Below are positions 39,655 through 50,338 of a stretch of DNA of 64,000 nt, piece by piece. How positions within the stretch are numbered: the first letter of the stretch is position 1; the number at the start of each line of letters is the position of its first letter. The notes under the pieces are model-generated. The model made no database searches and was not told where the DNA came from. It worked only from the letters and a program-made list of their open reading frames with translations. The stretch spans positions 207,353 through 271,352 of the forward strand of contig JACFMQ010000002.1 in the NCBI GenBank assembly GCA_019455325.1, in the 5' to 3' direction. Source of the stretch: Rhodocyclaceae bacterium. GTDB lineage: Bacteria > Pseudomonadota > Gammaproteobacteria > Burkholderiales > Rhodocyclaceae. Both the position numbers and the translations under genes were made by a program.

Positions 39655-40002
39655 TTACAGCTCGGTATATTTGATCGCCCGCCCGCGCACCTTCTCCGGC
39701 GGGTACTTGGCGCGGTTCTCCACCATCTTCGCGGCGAAGGCTTCGGCGAGGTCGATGTCGAGCAGGTCGGCGACGCGGATCACGCCCATGAGCACGTCCG
39801 AGAGTTCGTCGGCCACGGCCTTCCGCCGCTCCGGCGGCAGCGCGAAGCTCTCCGCCTCGGAGCACCACTGGAAATGCTCCAGCACCTCGGCCGCCTCGAC
39901 GGCGAGCGCGATGGCCAGGTTCTTCGGGTTGTGATGGCGGTCCCAGCCGCGTTCGGCGACGAATTCGCGGACGACGGCGCGCAGTTCTTCGAGCTGGTTC
40001 AT
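39655..40002 (-). CDS. MazG-like nucleotide pyrophosphohydrolase
   Basis: Small all-helical hydrolase of 115 residues resembling the dCTP pyrophosphatase (DCTPP1/RS21-C6) branch of the MazG family. These remove modified or excess nucleoside triphosphates to the monophosphate. The metal-binding motif is seen as EAAEVLEHF (ExxE) near 37-45, followed by ADELSDVLMGVIRVAD (ExxD) near 64-79. The start at 40002 gives MNQLEELRAVVREF; the longer open frame upstream reaches into the divergent protease gene and was not used. Confidence 0.9.
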   Translation of the reverse strand: MNQLEELRAVVREFVAERGWDRHHNPKNLAIALAVEAAEVLEHFQWCSEAESFALPPERRKAVADELSDVLMGVIRVADLLDIDLAEAFAAKMVENRAKYPPEKVRGRAIKYTEL

Positions 40003-40066
40003 GGCTTCGGCGGTTGTCGGGGTCGTGCTACTGTAGCGCCCCACCCCCTGCCTGACCAGACCGACG

Positions 40067-40888
40067 ATGCCTGCTTCCGCCCGCCTCCGCCGCCACGCCC
40101 GCCTGGCCGGGCTGCTCGCCGCGCTGGTCCTGCCGGCGGCGGTCGCGGCCGAGGGCGTGGACGTCGGCAAGCCGTCGCTGCTGCGCAACCTGGTGCCCGC
40201 CGACCGGCTGGAGGAAGCCGCTGCCGGCGAATACCGGCAGATGCTGCGCGACGCCGCGGCCAAGGATCTCCTCGCGCGCGACGACCATCCGCAGTTGCAG
40301 CGCCTGCGCCGGATCGCCGCGCGCATCGTGCCGCACGCCGCCAGCCACAACCCGCGCGCCGCGAAATGGCGCTGGGAGGTCAACCTGATCCGCGCCAAGC
40401 CGGTCAACGCCTTCTGCATGCCGGGCGGCAAGATCGCCTTCTACGCTGGACTGGTCGAGGGCCTGCGCCTGAGCGACGACGAGATCGGCGTCGTCATGGG
40501 CCACGAGATCGCGCACGCGCTGCGCGAGCACGCGCGCGAGCGGGTGGCGAAGAGCGGGCTGACGCAGCTCGGCGCGACGCTCCTCGGCGAGCTCGCCGGC
40601 GGCGGCCGCTACACCGATTTCGCCCGCCTCGGCGGCGACCTGCTGACGCTGAAGTTCTCGCGCGACGACGAGACCGAGGCGGACCTCGTCGGCCTCGAAC
40701 TGGCTGCGCGCGCCGGCTTCGATCCGCGCGCCGGCGTCACGCTGTGGCGGAAGATGAGCGCCGCCGCCACCGGCGAACCGCCGGCCTGGCTGTCCACGCA
40801 CCCGGCCGGCGCGAACCGGATCAAGGAAATCGAGCGGCACCTGCCGCAGGTCATGCCGCTCTACGAGCGCGCCGCCGGCGGACGCTGA
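40067..40888 (+). CDS. M48 family metalloprotease (LoiP/YggG-like)
   Basis: Zinc protease of 273 residues with a signal peptide (basic N-terminus, Leu/Ala-rich core, cleavage near AVAA-EG at 28). It has the HEIAH zinc motif at 146-150, and third-ligand motif DETEADLVG. The compact size with no TPR domain resembles LoiP/YcaL-type periplasmic or lipoprotein proteases, although no lipobox Cys is seen. It is divergent from the MazG-like gene by 64 bases and convergent with the Rnk-like gene. Confidence 0.92.
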   Translation: MPASARLRRHARLAGLLAALVLPAAVAAEGVDVGKPSLLRNLVPADRLEEAAAGEYRQMLRDAAAKDLLARDDHPQLQRLRRIAARIVPHAASHNPRAAKWRWEVNLIRAKPVNAFCMPGGKIAFYAGLVEGLRLSDDEIGVVMGHEIAHALREHARERVAKSGLTQLGATLLGELAGGGRYTDFARLGGDLLTLKFSRDDETEADLVGLELAARAGFDPRAGVTLWRKMSAAATGEPPAWLSTHPAGANRIKEIERHLPQVMPLYERAAGGR

Positions 40889-40898
40889 GCGCCCCGCG

Positions 40899-41345
40899 TC
40901 ACATCGTCAGGAAGCCGCGCGCCTCGGGCTGGAAGGGGATGGCGGCGATGCGCCAGCGCGCCGGCGCGCCGGCCGCGTCGGCCGCGTCGGGAATTTCGGC
41001 GACGTCGCCGACGCTGAGGCCGAAGAGCGCGGCGCCGACCGGACTCAGCACCGACCAGCAGGATTCGGCCGGCTCATGGTCCTCGGGGTAGACCAGGGTG
41101 ATCTCCCATTCCCGCCCGCTCGCTTCCTCGTTCAGGCGGATCGTCGAATTCATCGTCACCAGGGTCGGCGGGATCAGGTCCGGCCGTGCGATCACGCCGG
41201 AATTGCGCAGCCGCTGCAGAACCGTCCTCGCCGCCGGATCGAGCGCCTGGCCGCCGGCGAAGGTGCGCTCGATCAGATCGACCAGGCGCTTCTGGTCGAG
41301 GGCGGATATACAACCGGAGGGTTTTCCGGAGGGGTCCATCTGCAT
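40899..41345 (-). CDS. rnk: Rnk/GreA C-terminal domain protein
   Basis: Protein of 148 residues with a short N-terminal helical part and a GreA/GreB C-terminal-like domain (about 63-148), as in the nucleoside diphosphate kinase regulator Rnk. It has RLNEEASGREWEITLVYPEDHEP and VLSPVGAALFGLSVGD motifs. Rnk binds RNA polymerase but lacks the cleavage-stimulating coiled coil, which is also not apparent here. The C-terminus ends FQPEARGFLTM. GGAG precedes the ATG at 41345. The exact role is not settled in this family. Confidence 0.85.
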   Translation of the reverse strand: MQMDPSGKPSGCISALDQKRLVDLIERTFAGGQALDPAARTVLQRLRNSGVIARPDLIPPTLVTMNSTIRLNEEASGREWEITLVYPEDHEPAESCWSVLSPVGAALFGLSVGDVAEIPDAADAAGAPARWRIAAIPFQPEARGFLTM

Positions 41346-41447
41346 TTTCGTCTCCCACGGGGTCGGTTCGGGGCCGGCGCGGCGATTGCCGGCTCCGGCA
41401 GCGAGTCTAGCGGATCGGCCGGCGGCGCGGAAGCGTGCCGGCGGCGA

Positions 41448-42647
41448 TCAGACGGCGCCGGCCGCGCGCAGCGCGGCGATCGCCGCCGCGTCGTAGCCGA
41501 GCCCGGCGAGCACCTCGTCGGTATGCTCGCCGAGCGCCGGGCCGATCCAGTCCGCGCCGCCGGGCGTCGCCGAGAGCCGGGGCACGACGCCCGGCATGCG
41601 GCAGGCGCGGCCGTCCGGCAGCGTCGCCGTGCGCAGCATCTCGCGGGCGAGGAACTGCGGGTCGGCGAACATGTCGGCGACCGAATAGATGCGCGACGCC
41701 GGTACCTCGGCCGCGGCCAGCGCGGCGAGCACCTCGGCTTCGTCGTGCCGCGCCACCCAGGCGTCGATCAGCGCGTAGACCTCGTCGCGGCGCGCGTCGC
41801 GGCCGGCGTTGTCGGCCAGTTGAGGATCGTCGGCGAGGTCCGGGCGACCCATCGCCAGCAGCAGCCGGCGGAAGATCGCGTCGCCGTTGGCGCCGATGGC
41901 GACGTGCCGGCCGTCCTTGGTCGTGTGCGTGTTCGACGGCGTGATGCCGGGCATGATGTTGCCGGTGCGCTCGCGCACGAAGCCGAAGACGTCGAACTCC
42001 GGCACCAGCGACTCCATCATGGCGAACACCGCCTCGTACAGCGCGACATCCACCACCTGCCCCTGGCCGCCGTTCACCTCCTTGTGGCGCAGCGCCATCA
42101 GCGCGCCGATCACGCCCCACAGCGCGGCGATCGAATCGCCGATCGAGATGCCGGTCTTCACCGGCGGCCGGTCGGGAAAGCCGGTGACGTAACGCAGGCC
42201 GCCCATGGATTCGCCGATGGCGCCGAAGCCCGGCTGCCGCGCCATCGGCCCGGTCTGGCCGAAGCCCGAAAGGCGCAGCATGACGAGGCCGGGATTCTCG
42301 GCCGACAGCGTCTCCCAGCCCAGCCCGAGCTTTTCCAGCACGCCCGGCCGGAAGTTCTCGACGACGATGTCGGCCTCCTTCGCCAGCCGGCGGACGAGGG
42401 CGACGCCTTCGGGGTGCTTCAGGTTCGCCGTCACCGACTTCTTGTTCCTCGCCTGCAGATACCACCACAGCGAGGTGCCCTCGTAGAGCTTGCGCCACTT
42501 GCGCAGCGGATCGCCGCCGTCGGGCGACTCGATCTTGATCACCTCGGCGCCGAACTCGGCCATGATGCGCGCGGCGAACGGGCCGGCAATCAGCGTGCCG
42601 AGTTCGAGGACCTTGAGGCCGGCGAGCGGCCGGGCGTTGTCGTTCAT
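41448..42647 (-). CDS. CaiB/BaiF family CoA transferase (class III)
   Basis: Class III CoA-transferase of 399 residues, moving CoA between carboxylic acids. It has the N-terminal family signature LAGLKVLELGTLIAGPFAARIMAEFGAEVIKIE and the NLKHPEGVALVRRL, VENFRPGVLEKLGL, and RLSGFGQTGPM segments. The catalytic Asp is expected in the ISIGDSIAAL segment near 170. The ATG at 42647 has GGAGG upstream. An icd terminator lies in its leader, so it probably has its own or read-through transcription. Its substrate (succinyl-, formyl-, oxalyl-, or aromatic-type) cannot be told from the sequence. Confidence 0.92.
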   Translation of the reverse strand: MNDNARPLAGLKVLELGTLIAGPFAARIMAEFGAEVIKIESPDGGDPLRKWRKLYEGTSLWWYLQARNKKSVTANLKHPEGVALVRRLAKEADIVVENFRPGVLEKLGLGWETLSAENPGLVMLRLSGFGQTGPMARQPGFGAIGESMGGLRYVTGFPDRPPVKTGISIGDSIAALWGVIGALMALRHKEVNGGQGQVVDVALYEAVFAMMESLVPEFDVFGFVRERTGNIMPGITPSNTHTTKDGRHVAIGANGDAIFRRLLLAMGRPDLADDPQLADNAGRDARRDEVYALIDAWVARHDEAEVLAALAAAEVPASRIYSVADMFADPQFLAREMLRTATLPDGRACRMPGVVPRLSATPGGADWIGPALGEHTDEVLAGLGYDAAAIAALRAAGAV

Positions 42648-42658
42648 GCTGCCTCCGG

Positions 42659-42690
42659 AAAAAACAAGGCCCCCGGCGCACGGGGGCCTT
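42659..42690 (-). terminator. Rho-independent terminator of icd
   Basis: On the minus strand a 9-bp stem AAGGCCCCC / GGGGGCCTT (42666-42674 and 42682-42690) is followed by a G then six T residues (42659-42664), 20 bases beyond the icd stop and immediately before the CoA transferase start. Confidence 0.9.
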
Positions 42691-42709
42691 GGCGTGCCGT
42701 CGCCGGCGC

Positions 42710-43936
42710 CTACATCCGCTCGATCATCGCGTCGCCGAAGGCCGAGCACGACACTTCGGTGGCGCCGTCCATCAGGCGGGCGAAGTCGTAGGTGACGATC
42801 TTGTCGCCGATCGCCGCCTCCATGCCCTTGACGATCAGGTCGGCGGCCTCGCGCCAGCCGAGGTGGCGCAGCATCATCTCGGCCGAGAGGATCAGCGAGC
42901 CGGGGTTCACCTTGTCCTTGCCGGCGTACTTCGGCGCCGTGCCGTGCGTCGCCTCGAAACAGGCGTACTGGTCGGAGATGTTGGCGCCCGGCGCGATGCC
43001 GATGCCGCCGACCTGCGCGGCCAGCGCGTCGGAGATGTAGTCGCCGTTCAGGTTGGTGGTGGCGATCACATCGTACTCGGCCGGGCGCAGCAGGATCTGC
43101 TGCAGGAAGGCGTCGGCGATGGAATCCTTGATGACGATGCCGTTCGGCAATTTCAGCCACGGGCCGCCGTCGATCTCGACGCCGCCGAACTCGCGCTTGG
43201 CGAGCGCGTAGGCCGTGTCGCGGAAGTTGCCTTCCGTGAACTTCATGATGTTGCCCTTGTGCACGATCGTCACCGACTTGCGCCGGTTGTCGATGGCGTA
43301 CCTGATCGCGGCGCGGACGAGGCGCTCGGTGCCCTCGACCGAGATCGGCTTGATGCCGATGCCCGAGGTGTTCGGGAAACGGATTTTCTTCACGCCCATC
43401 TCGTCCTGCAGGAATCTGATGACCTTCTTCACCTGCTCGGAGCCGTTGGCCCACTCGATGCCGGCGTAGATGTCCTCGGTGTTCTCGCGGAAGATGACCA
43501 TGTCGGTCAGCTCCGGGTTCTTCAGCGGCGAGGGCACGCCCTTGAAGTAGCGCACCGGGCGCACGCACTGGTAGAGGTCCAGCTCCTGGCGCAGCGCGAC
43601 GTTGAGCGAGCGGATGCCGCCGCCGACCGGCGTCGTCATCGGGCCTTTGATCGAGACGGAGAATTCCTTCAGCGCGTCGAAGGTCTCCTTCGGCAGCCAC
43701 TCGTCGGCGCCGTAGATTTGCGTCGACTTCTCGCCGGCATAGACCTCCATCCAGTGGATCTGCTTCTTGCCGCCGTAGGCCTTGGCCACCGCCGCGTCGA
43801 CCACCTTGATCATCACCGGCGTGATGTCGATGCCAATGCCGTCGCCTTCGATGAACGGGATGATGGGGTTGTCCGGGATCGTCTGCCCCGGAACGATTTT
43901 CGCGCCGCCTTGCGGGATCTTGAGGTGGGATGTCAT
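42710..43936 (-). CDS. icd: NADP-dependent isocitrate dehydrogenase
   Basis: TCA-cycle enzyme converting isocitrate to 2-oxoglutarate and CO2, competing with isocitrate lyase for substrate. It is 408 residues from the ATG at 43936, with AGGAG upstream; the longer open frame to 44044 is not conserved. The active-site loop [13 protein letters not shown] includes Ser110, equivalent to E. coli Ser113, the AceK phosphorylation target. NADP specificity is indicated by Lys-Tyr in [17 protein letters not shown]. It ends with a strong terminator. No aceK lies in the window. Confidence 0.98.
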   Translation of the reverse strand: MTSHLKIPQGGAKIVPGQTIPDNPIIPFIEGDGIGIDITPVMIKVVDAAVAKAYGGKKQIHWMEVYAGEKSTQIYGADEWLPKETFDALKEFSVSIKGPMTTPVGGGIRSLNVALRQELDLYQCVRPVRYFKGVPSPLKNPELTDMVIFRENTEDIYAGIEWANGSEQVKKVIRFLQDEMGVKKIRFPNTSGIGIKPISVEGTERLVRAAIRYAIDNRRKSVTIVHKGNIMKFTEGNFRDTAYALAKREFGGVEIDGGPWLKLPNGIVIKDSIADAFLQQILLRPAEYDVIATTNLNGDYISDALAAQVGGIGIAPGANISDQYACFEATHGTAPKYAGKDKVNPGSLILSAEMMLRHLGWREAADLIVKGMEAAIGDKIVTYDFARLMDGATEVSCSAFGDAMIERM

Positions 43937-44163
43937 GGCAACTCCTGTACTTGTTGTCGGGCGAAGGGACGGCTCGCCGCCCCGAACCTGCCGGCAGTGT
44001 CTCCCATGCCGGCCCGGGGAATTATGGAACAAATCCTGCCGCATGAGGAATGCGGGCGGCGGCCTTCGGCGCCTGCATCGACAAAGCCTGCGCCTTTGCC
44101 GAAGGACGTTCGATCCGGCCGGTCGACGCTCGACGGATGGGCGCCAGGCTCACCAGGTTAATT

Positions 44164-44191
44164 CCATAATATGGTTTCCTAAATCAGGAAA
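44164..44191. promoter_or_regulatory. Tandem inverted repeats, probable HipB operator
   Basis: Two adjacent perfect inverted repeats lie in an AT-rich stretch just before hipB: CCATA-A-TATGG (44164-44174) and TTTCCT-N5-AGGAAA (44175-44191). This fits autoregulation by the HipB/HipA complex, which binds palindromes at its own promoter. The second repeat is the more operator-like. Confidence 0.55.
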
Positions 44192-44212
44192 AACAAAATA
44201 AACTACAACTAA

Positions 44213-44527
44213 ATGGATTTAAACTTCAGAAAACCCGGAGAACTCGTGAAGCTGCTTTGCGAGCGTCTGCGCAAGGAACGGCTGGCCCGGCAGATGACGC
44301 AGGCCGACGTGGCGGCGCGCGCCGGCATCGGGGTCAACACGGTATCGAATCTGGAGGCAGGCAGAAACGTGGCATTCGAGACGGTGATCCGCGTGGCCAT
44401 GGTCCTCGGGCGCCTGAAAGAACTGGAAGAGCTGTTCAAGCCGGACCTGAACAGCCTGGACGACATTCTCCGCTACGAAAACAGCGCCAGCCGCCATCGC
44501 GTCAGGAGGAAATCCGGGGATGCCTGA
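44213..44527 (+). CDS. hipB: HipB-like antitoxin, XRE family helix-turn-helix
   Basis: DNA-binding antitoxin of 104 residues with a Cro/CI-type helix-turn-helix (LCERLRKERLARQMTQADVAARAGIGVNTVSNLEAGRNVAFETVIRVAMVLG, about 15-66) and a basic C-terminal tail (RHRVRRKSGDA) likely to contact HipA. The ATG at 44213 has no clear ribosome-binding site. The GTG at 44246, with GGAG six to eight bases upstream, would give 93 residues and keep the whole HTH. The stop overlaps the hipA start by eight bases, so synthesis of the pair is coupled. Confidence 0.88.
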   Translation: MDLNFRKPGELVKLLCERLRKERLARQMTQADVAARAGIGVNTVSNLEAGRNVAFETVIRVAMVLGRLKELEELFKPDLNSLDDILRYENSASRHRVRRKSGDA

Positions 44528-45782
44528 GCAAATCGACGTCTACTACGATGGCTGGGGCGAGCATTGGCGGTGGGGCACGCTCGTCTCCTCGAATGCCATC
44601 ACCGGCCGCCCCCTGATCGCATTCGAATACAGCGACGAGGCGCTGCGCAGAGGGCTGGAACTGTCGGCTTACACGCTGCCCCTGAAGGGGCCCAGGCTGC
44701 GCAGGGACTTCCCCGGCCATCAAATGGGACTGCCCGGACCGGTCTACGATTCGCTGCCCGACGGCTGGGGGATGCTGCTGATGGACCGCCTGTTCAAGCG
44801 CCGCGGCCTCAACCCCGCGCGCATCGGCCCCCTGGAACGACTGACCTACATCGGCACCCATGCCATGGGCGCCATGTCGTTCGAACCCATGGCGCCGGAG
44901 ATGTCCGGGGCGGAAGCGGATATTCCCCTCGCCCAACTGGCCGCAGAGATTCAGGAAGTACTCAGCGGCGAAGGCGGCGCGTTACTGGAAAAGCTGATGC
45001 AGATGGGAGGCTCTCCGCAAGGCGCCCGGCCAAAGGTGCTGCTCCACCGCCCCCCCGGAAGCGGCGCCTTCATGACCGCTGCCGCCCCCGGCCTGGAAGC
45101 CTGGCTGATCAAGTTCCCGGCCAGTCAGGAGCACGCCGAAGTCTGCGCCGTCGAAGCCGTCTACGCCGAATGCCTGCGCCAATGCGGCATCAAGACCCCA
45201 GAGACGGAATATTTCGAACTGCCCGATGGGCAAGCAGCCTTCGCCACCCGGCGCTTCGATCGGCAAGACGGCATGCGGGTTCCCATGCAAAGCCTCGCCG
45301 CCTTTACCGGAGCGGATTTTCAGACGCCGGGCGCCCTGGACTACGCCAATTTCCTGCGCGCGACCCTGATGTGCACCAACGACGTGCGGGAACAGGCGCG
45401 CGCATTCGAGCGAGTCGTCTTCAACGTCGCGTTCAACAACCGGGACGATCACCCCAAGAACTTCGCCTACCTCATGTCGCCGACCGGCGAATGGACGCTG
45501 GCCCCGGCTTACGACGTGACCTTCTGCGAGGGGCCCGGCGGCTACCACCAGATGGACGTGATGGGCGCGGCCCTGGATATCGGCCGCAAGGAGCTGCTCC
45601 TGCTGGGAACGCGCGAAGCGGAACTTTCAGCCCAGGCAGCAGGCGCCGTCATCGACCGCATTCGCGACGCGGCCGGTGCATTTGCGACCACGGCCAAGCG
45701 CATAATTCCCGGCCAGATCACGCAAAACACCCTGCGGATGATTCAAGACCGGATCGACGACAACATCGGGCGACTTCGGTAG
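44520..45782 (+). CDS. hipA: HipA family serine/threonine kinase toxin
   Basis: Toxin kinase of 420 residues; E. coli HipA phosphorylates glutamyl-tRNA synthetase and causes dormancy. The N-terminal subdomain (about 1-110) is followed by the kinase core. The catalytic motif NNRDDHPKN is at 306-314, with Asp309 in the position of the E. coli catalytic Asp. The Mg-binding Asp lies in LAPAYDVTF, and the P-loop-like GSPQGARPK is near 161. No frameshift is seen, so the toxin looks active. It overlaps hipB and faces the ABC-F gene. Confidence 0.93.
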   Translation: MPEQIDVYYDGWGEHWRWGTLVSSNAITGRPLIAFEYSDEALRRGLELSAYTLPLKGPRLRRDFPGHQMGLPGPVYDSLPDGWGMLLMDRLFKRRGLNPARIGPLERLTYIGTHAMGAMSFEPMAPEMSGAEADIPLAQLAAEIQEVLSGEGGALLEKLMQMGGSPQGARPKVLLHRPPGSGAFMTAAAPGLEAWLIKFPASQEHAEVCAVEAVYAECLRQCGIKTPETEYFELPDGQAAFATRRFDRQDGMRVPMQSLAAFTGADFQTPGALDYANFLRATLMCTNDVREQARAFERVVFNVAFNNRDDHPKNFAYLMSPTGEWTLAPAYDVTFCEGPGGYHQMDVMGAALDIGRKELLLLGTREAELSAQAAGAVIDRIRDAAGAFATTAKRIIPGQITQNTLRMIQDRIDDNIGRLR

Positions 45783-45841
45783 AAACAAGCCGTTCAAGCC
45801 GATCTGATGAGCTGAAGGGGGCGGAGGCCGGCACGCTGCGT

Positions 45842-47502
<1,661 letters not shown>

Positions 47503-47506
<4 letters not shown>

Positions 47507-49233
47507 TGCGGGTTTTCCGGGTGGGCCTTGGCGTATTCGGCGAGCAGGCGCCGGTGCAGTTCGCAGCCCGCGAGGTCGAGACCCGGCGAGGCGAGGCCGA
47601 AGAAACGGATTTCGCCGTTGATCAGGTTGCTGGCCATGTCGAGGGTCTCGTCACCGTAGAGGCTGACCAGCGCAGCTTCGTAGGCGTCCGGATCGTCCAG
47701 GCCGAGGAGCGTGGCGATGCACCGGTAGGTGCGGCGACGGCTGGCATCGAGTTGCTCGAAATGCCCGATCCACTCGCAGCCTTCGAGAATGGCCTCGGTA
47801 TCGCCGATCGCCAGCGCCAGCAGGGTCTTCAGCTCGCCGACGCGCAGATCGGCCCACAGCGAGCCTTCATCCGGGGCGAGGCCGATCAGCGCCGCCACCG
47901 GGCGCTCGTCGGCGAGGTTCATTTCGTTCAGGGTGCCGAGCAGGTCGGCGCACGCCTCGTCGTCCAGTTCGGAGAGGCGCAGGATGGCCGGCCGGAGGAT
48001 GGCGCCGTTGCTGTTGTTCTCCCATTCCAGGTCGTCGACCGGGTAGATCTCGGACATGCCGGGAACCAGGATGCGGCAGGCGTAGACGCCGAGGTGCTCG
48101 AAATCGGCGGCGTAGATGTCGTGGCCGTCGGCATGGATGCGCTCGCACAGCCAGGCGTAGTCGTCGGCCGTGGTGGCGGTGAAATTCCAGTCGACGAAGG
48201 GAAAATCCGCCGCCGCGTTGAAGAAGTTCCAGTGCACCACGCCGCTGGAATCGACGAAGTGGATTTCGAGATTCGGCGCGCTCGCCACTTCGTCCAGATC
48301 GAAGCCGGGCGCCGGAAAGCCGTCGAGCGCCTCGAGCGCGCGGCCCTGCAGCAGTTCGGTCAGGGCCCGCTCAAGCGCGATTTCGCAGCGCGGATGGGCG
48401 CCGAAGCTGGCAAAGACGCCCTGGTCGCGCGGATTCAGCATCGTCACGCACATGACCGGGTAACGGCCGCCCAGCGACGCGTCCTTGACCAGAATGCCGA
48501 AGCCGGCGTCGCGCAGGCCCTGGATGCCGGCGGCAATGGCCGGGTGGCGCGCGATGACTTCCTCCGGCACGTCCGGCAGGCAGAGGCCTTCGGACAGCAC
48601 TTTGTATTTGACGTGGCGCTCGAGGATTTCCGAGAGCGCCTGGGCGCGGGCCTCGTCCCGCGTGTTGCCGGCCGACATGCCGTTGCTGACATACAGGTTG
48701 CTGATGATATTGACCGGGAAGAAGACTTCGGCGCCGTCGCGCTGGCGGACATAGGGAATGGCGCAGATGCCGCGCTCGTGGTTCCCGGTGTTCATGTCTA
48801 CCAGGGCATTGGCTGGAATGCCGCCTTCTGGGTTGTAGAAGGCCTGCAGCTCCGGCGTCAGCAAGCCGGCCGGCCAGCGGTCGTCCGCCATGCCTTGCAG
48901 GCTGAACCAGCGTTCACGCGGGTAATGGGCGAAATCCCGGTTGGCGATCGTTTCGCCCAGGTAGTAATGGTTCCAGAAGTAGTTGCAGGACAGGCGCTCG
49001 AAGAATTCGCCCAGTGCGCTGGCCTGCGCCGCAAGCCGGGTGGCGCCCTTGCCGTTGGTGAACATCAGGTGGCAGTCGCGGTTGCGCACGTGCACGGACC
49101 AGACGTTGTCCACCGGATTGAGCCAGGAGCGCTCCTCGACCGCGAAACCACGGGCGGCCAGCTTCCCCTGCATGGCGGCGATGGAGTGTTCGAGTGAGGC
49201 GTCCTTGCCGGCGATGAAATGTTCGTTCTGCAT
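47503..49233 (-). CDS. ycaO: YcaO family protein, RimO accessory factor type
   Basis: Protein of 576 residues (E. coli YcaO is 586) whose E. coli relative supports RimO in beta-methylthiolation of ribosomal protein S12. The YcaO ATP-binding region holds the conserved acidic and Gln motifs in KGATRLAAQASALGEFFERLSCNYF and in NTRDEARAQALSEILERHVK. A C-terminal helical extension is as in the E. coli protein. The ATG at 49233 has AGGAAA upstream. It is followed with a 4-base overlap by an ABC-F ribosome factor, and preceded by a small unknown gene. No RiPP precursor or dehydrogenase is nearby, which argues against a thiazole cluster. Confidence 0.9.
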
Positions 49234-49255
49234 GGTGGTTTCCTGTGGTCTGGGA

Positions 49256-49741
49256 TCAGCGCTTGCGCGACTTCGGCATCGGCTTGCGCTGGCGCTGGCC
49301 GGGACGCACCGGCCCGGCCTCGGGCTTCGGCTTGGGAACGAGCAGGCTCTTGCCGCCCGCGGCAGCGGCGGCACGGTGGGCGAGGATGGCCGCCCGCAAC
49401 TGGTCGGCCCCAACAACGATGGCAGAGCCGTCGGTCGCCGGCTTGTGGGCTGCGAGCAGGCCCTTCAACTCGAACAGGCGCTCGGCGTATTCGCCCTTGC
49501 GGGGCAGGGTTTCGATCAGCTTCTCGGCTGCCTCGGTCAGCGCCACCCCACCGTCTGCTTCCAGCAATAGGCCGCAGGCGCCAAGGCGGGCAAAGGCTGC
49601 GCTCAGTTTTTCTTCGCCAGGAATGTTCCCCCGGATCAGATCGAGGGCCGCCACGATTTCAACGAGCTCTGCCGGACGGCGCTTGGCGGCGAGTGCAGTG
49701 GCGAGCAGGAGAAGGACGTCGACATCGAGGACGGAGGACAT
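49256..49741 (-). CDS. Hypothetical protein upstream of ycaO
   Basis: Protein of 161 residues that I do not recognise. The start at 49741 (MSSVLDVDVLL) has AAGG seven bases upstream. The first 115 residues are predicted helical with a winged-helix-like pattern (LGACGLLLEADGGVALTEAAEKLIETL). The C-terminus is strongly basic with KPKPEAGPVRPGQRQRKPMPKSRKR spread over the last 28 residues, suggesting RNA or ribosome binding. It is 22 bases before ycaO on the same strand, so the three genes likely form one unit. Confidence 0.75.
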   Translation of the reverse strand: MSSVLDVDVLLLLATALAAKRRPAELVEIVAALDLIRGNIPGEEKLSAAFARLGACGLLLEADGGVALTEAAEKLIETLPRKGEYAERLFELKGLLAAHKPATDGSAIVVGADQLRAAILAHRAAAAAGGKSLLVPKPKPEAGPVRPGQRQRKPMPKSRKR

Positions 49742-49878
49742 AAGTTGCCTTTTGGGAACGGTGAGTTGGGGCGGGAGTGCGTCTGCGGAACCGGCGGCCG
49801 GCAGTTTAGTGCGGAAATACCGGGAGTGACCGGGCGGCCGGTTAATAAACCTGAAAATCTCAGTTATGGCATTGGCGA

Positions 49879-50300
49879 GTGGCCCGCCATCCCCGCGCCG
49901 CAGTAGGCGGCGCACTGACCGCGACCGTTGCGTTCCAGGCGCTCGCCGCGTTACACGCGGGATACTTCGATCCTTTCTGGCCGATCGCGCTGGTCATTTC
50001 GTTTTTCCCGGCGCCGGTCGTTTCCCTGCTGGTGGGACTGCCTTGGCGGGGAAGTCGCCGATTACGCCATAAAAGCCGATAGCCCGACGAGGGCGGGCCT
50101 GCGTGCGCACGGCCTGCGTGCGCTGTTCGTGCTGTCGCTGGCGGTCGAGGTGGTTCCGCGGCTCGGCATCTGGATGGAGGCAGACTTTCCCGCCACCCCG
50201 TTCCCCGAAGGGCAATGGCTGCACGACCCGTTCGAGACCGGTTGTTTGCCGTTCATGCCTGCGGTCTCCGGACAGTGCCGACGGGACCCTTTCCGGATGG
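49879..50300 (+). pseudogene. Possible frameshifted remnant of a small membrane protein gene
   Basis: From the GTG at 49879 a frame encodes about 67 residues with two hydrophobic stretches (ALTATVAFQALAALHAGYFDP, PIALVISFFPAPVVSLLVGLP) and then stops at 50082. The next frame, from about 50040 to 50300, continues with coding-like, GC3-rich codons and another hydrophobic segment (LRALFVLSLAVEVVP). Together they read like one gene broken by a frameshift near 50040. I know no family for it. A random open stretch cannot be excluded. It fills the otherwise empty 49742-50338 gap. Confidence 0.35.
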
Positions 50301-50338
50301 CATGGCGAGTTTGCTCGCGAAGGGGCTCGCCCGACGCG

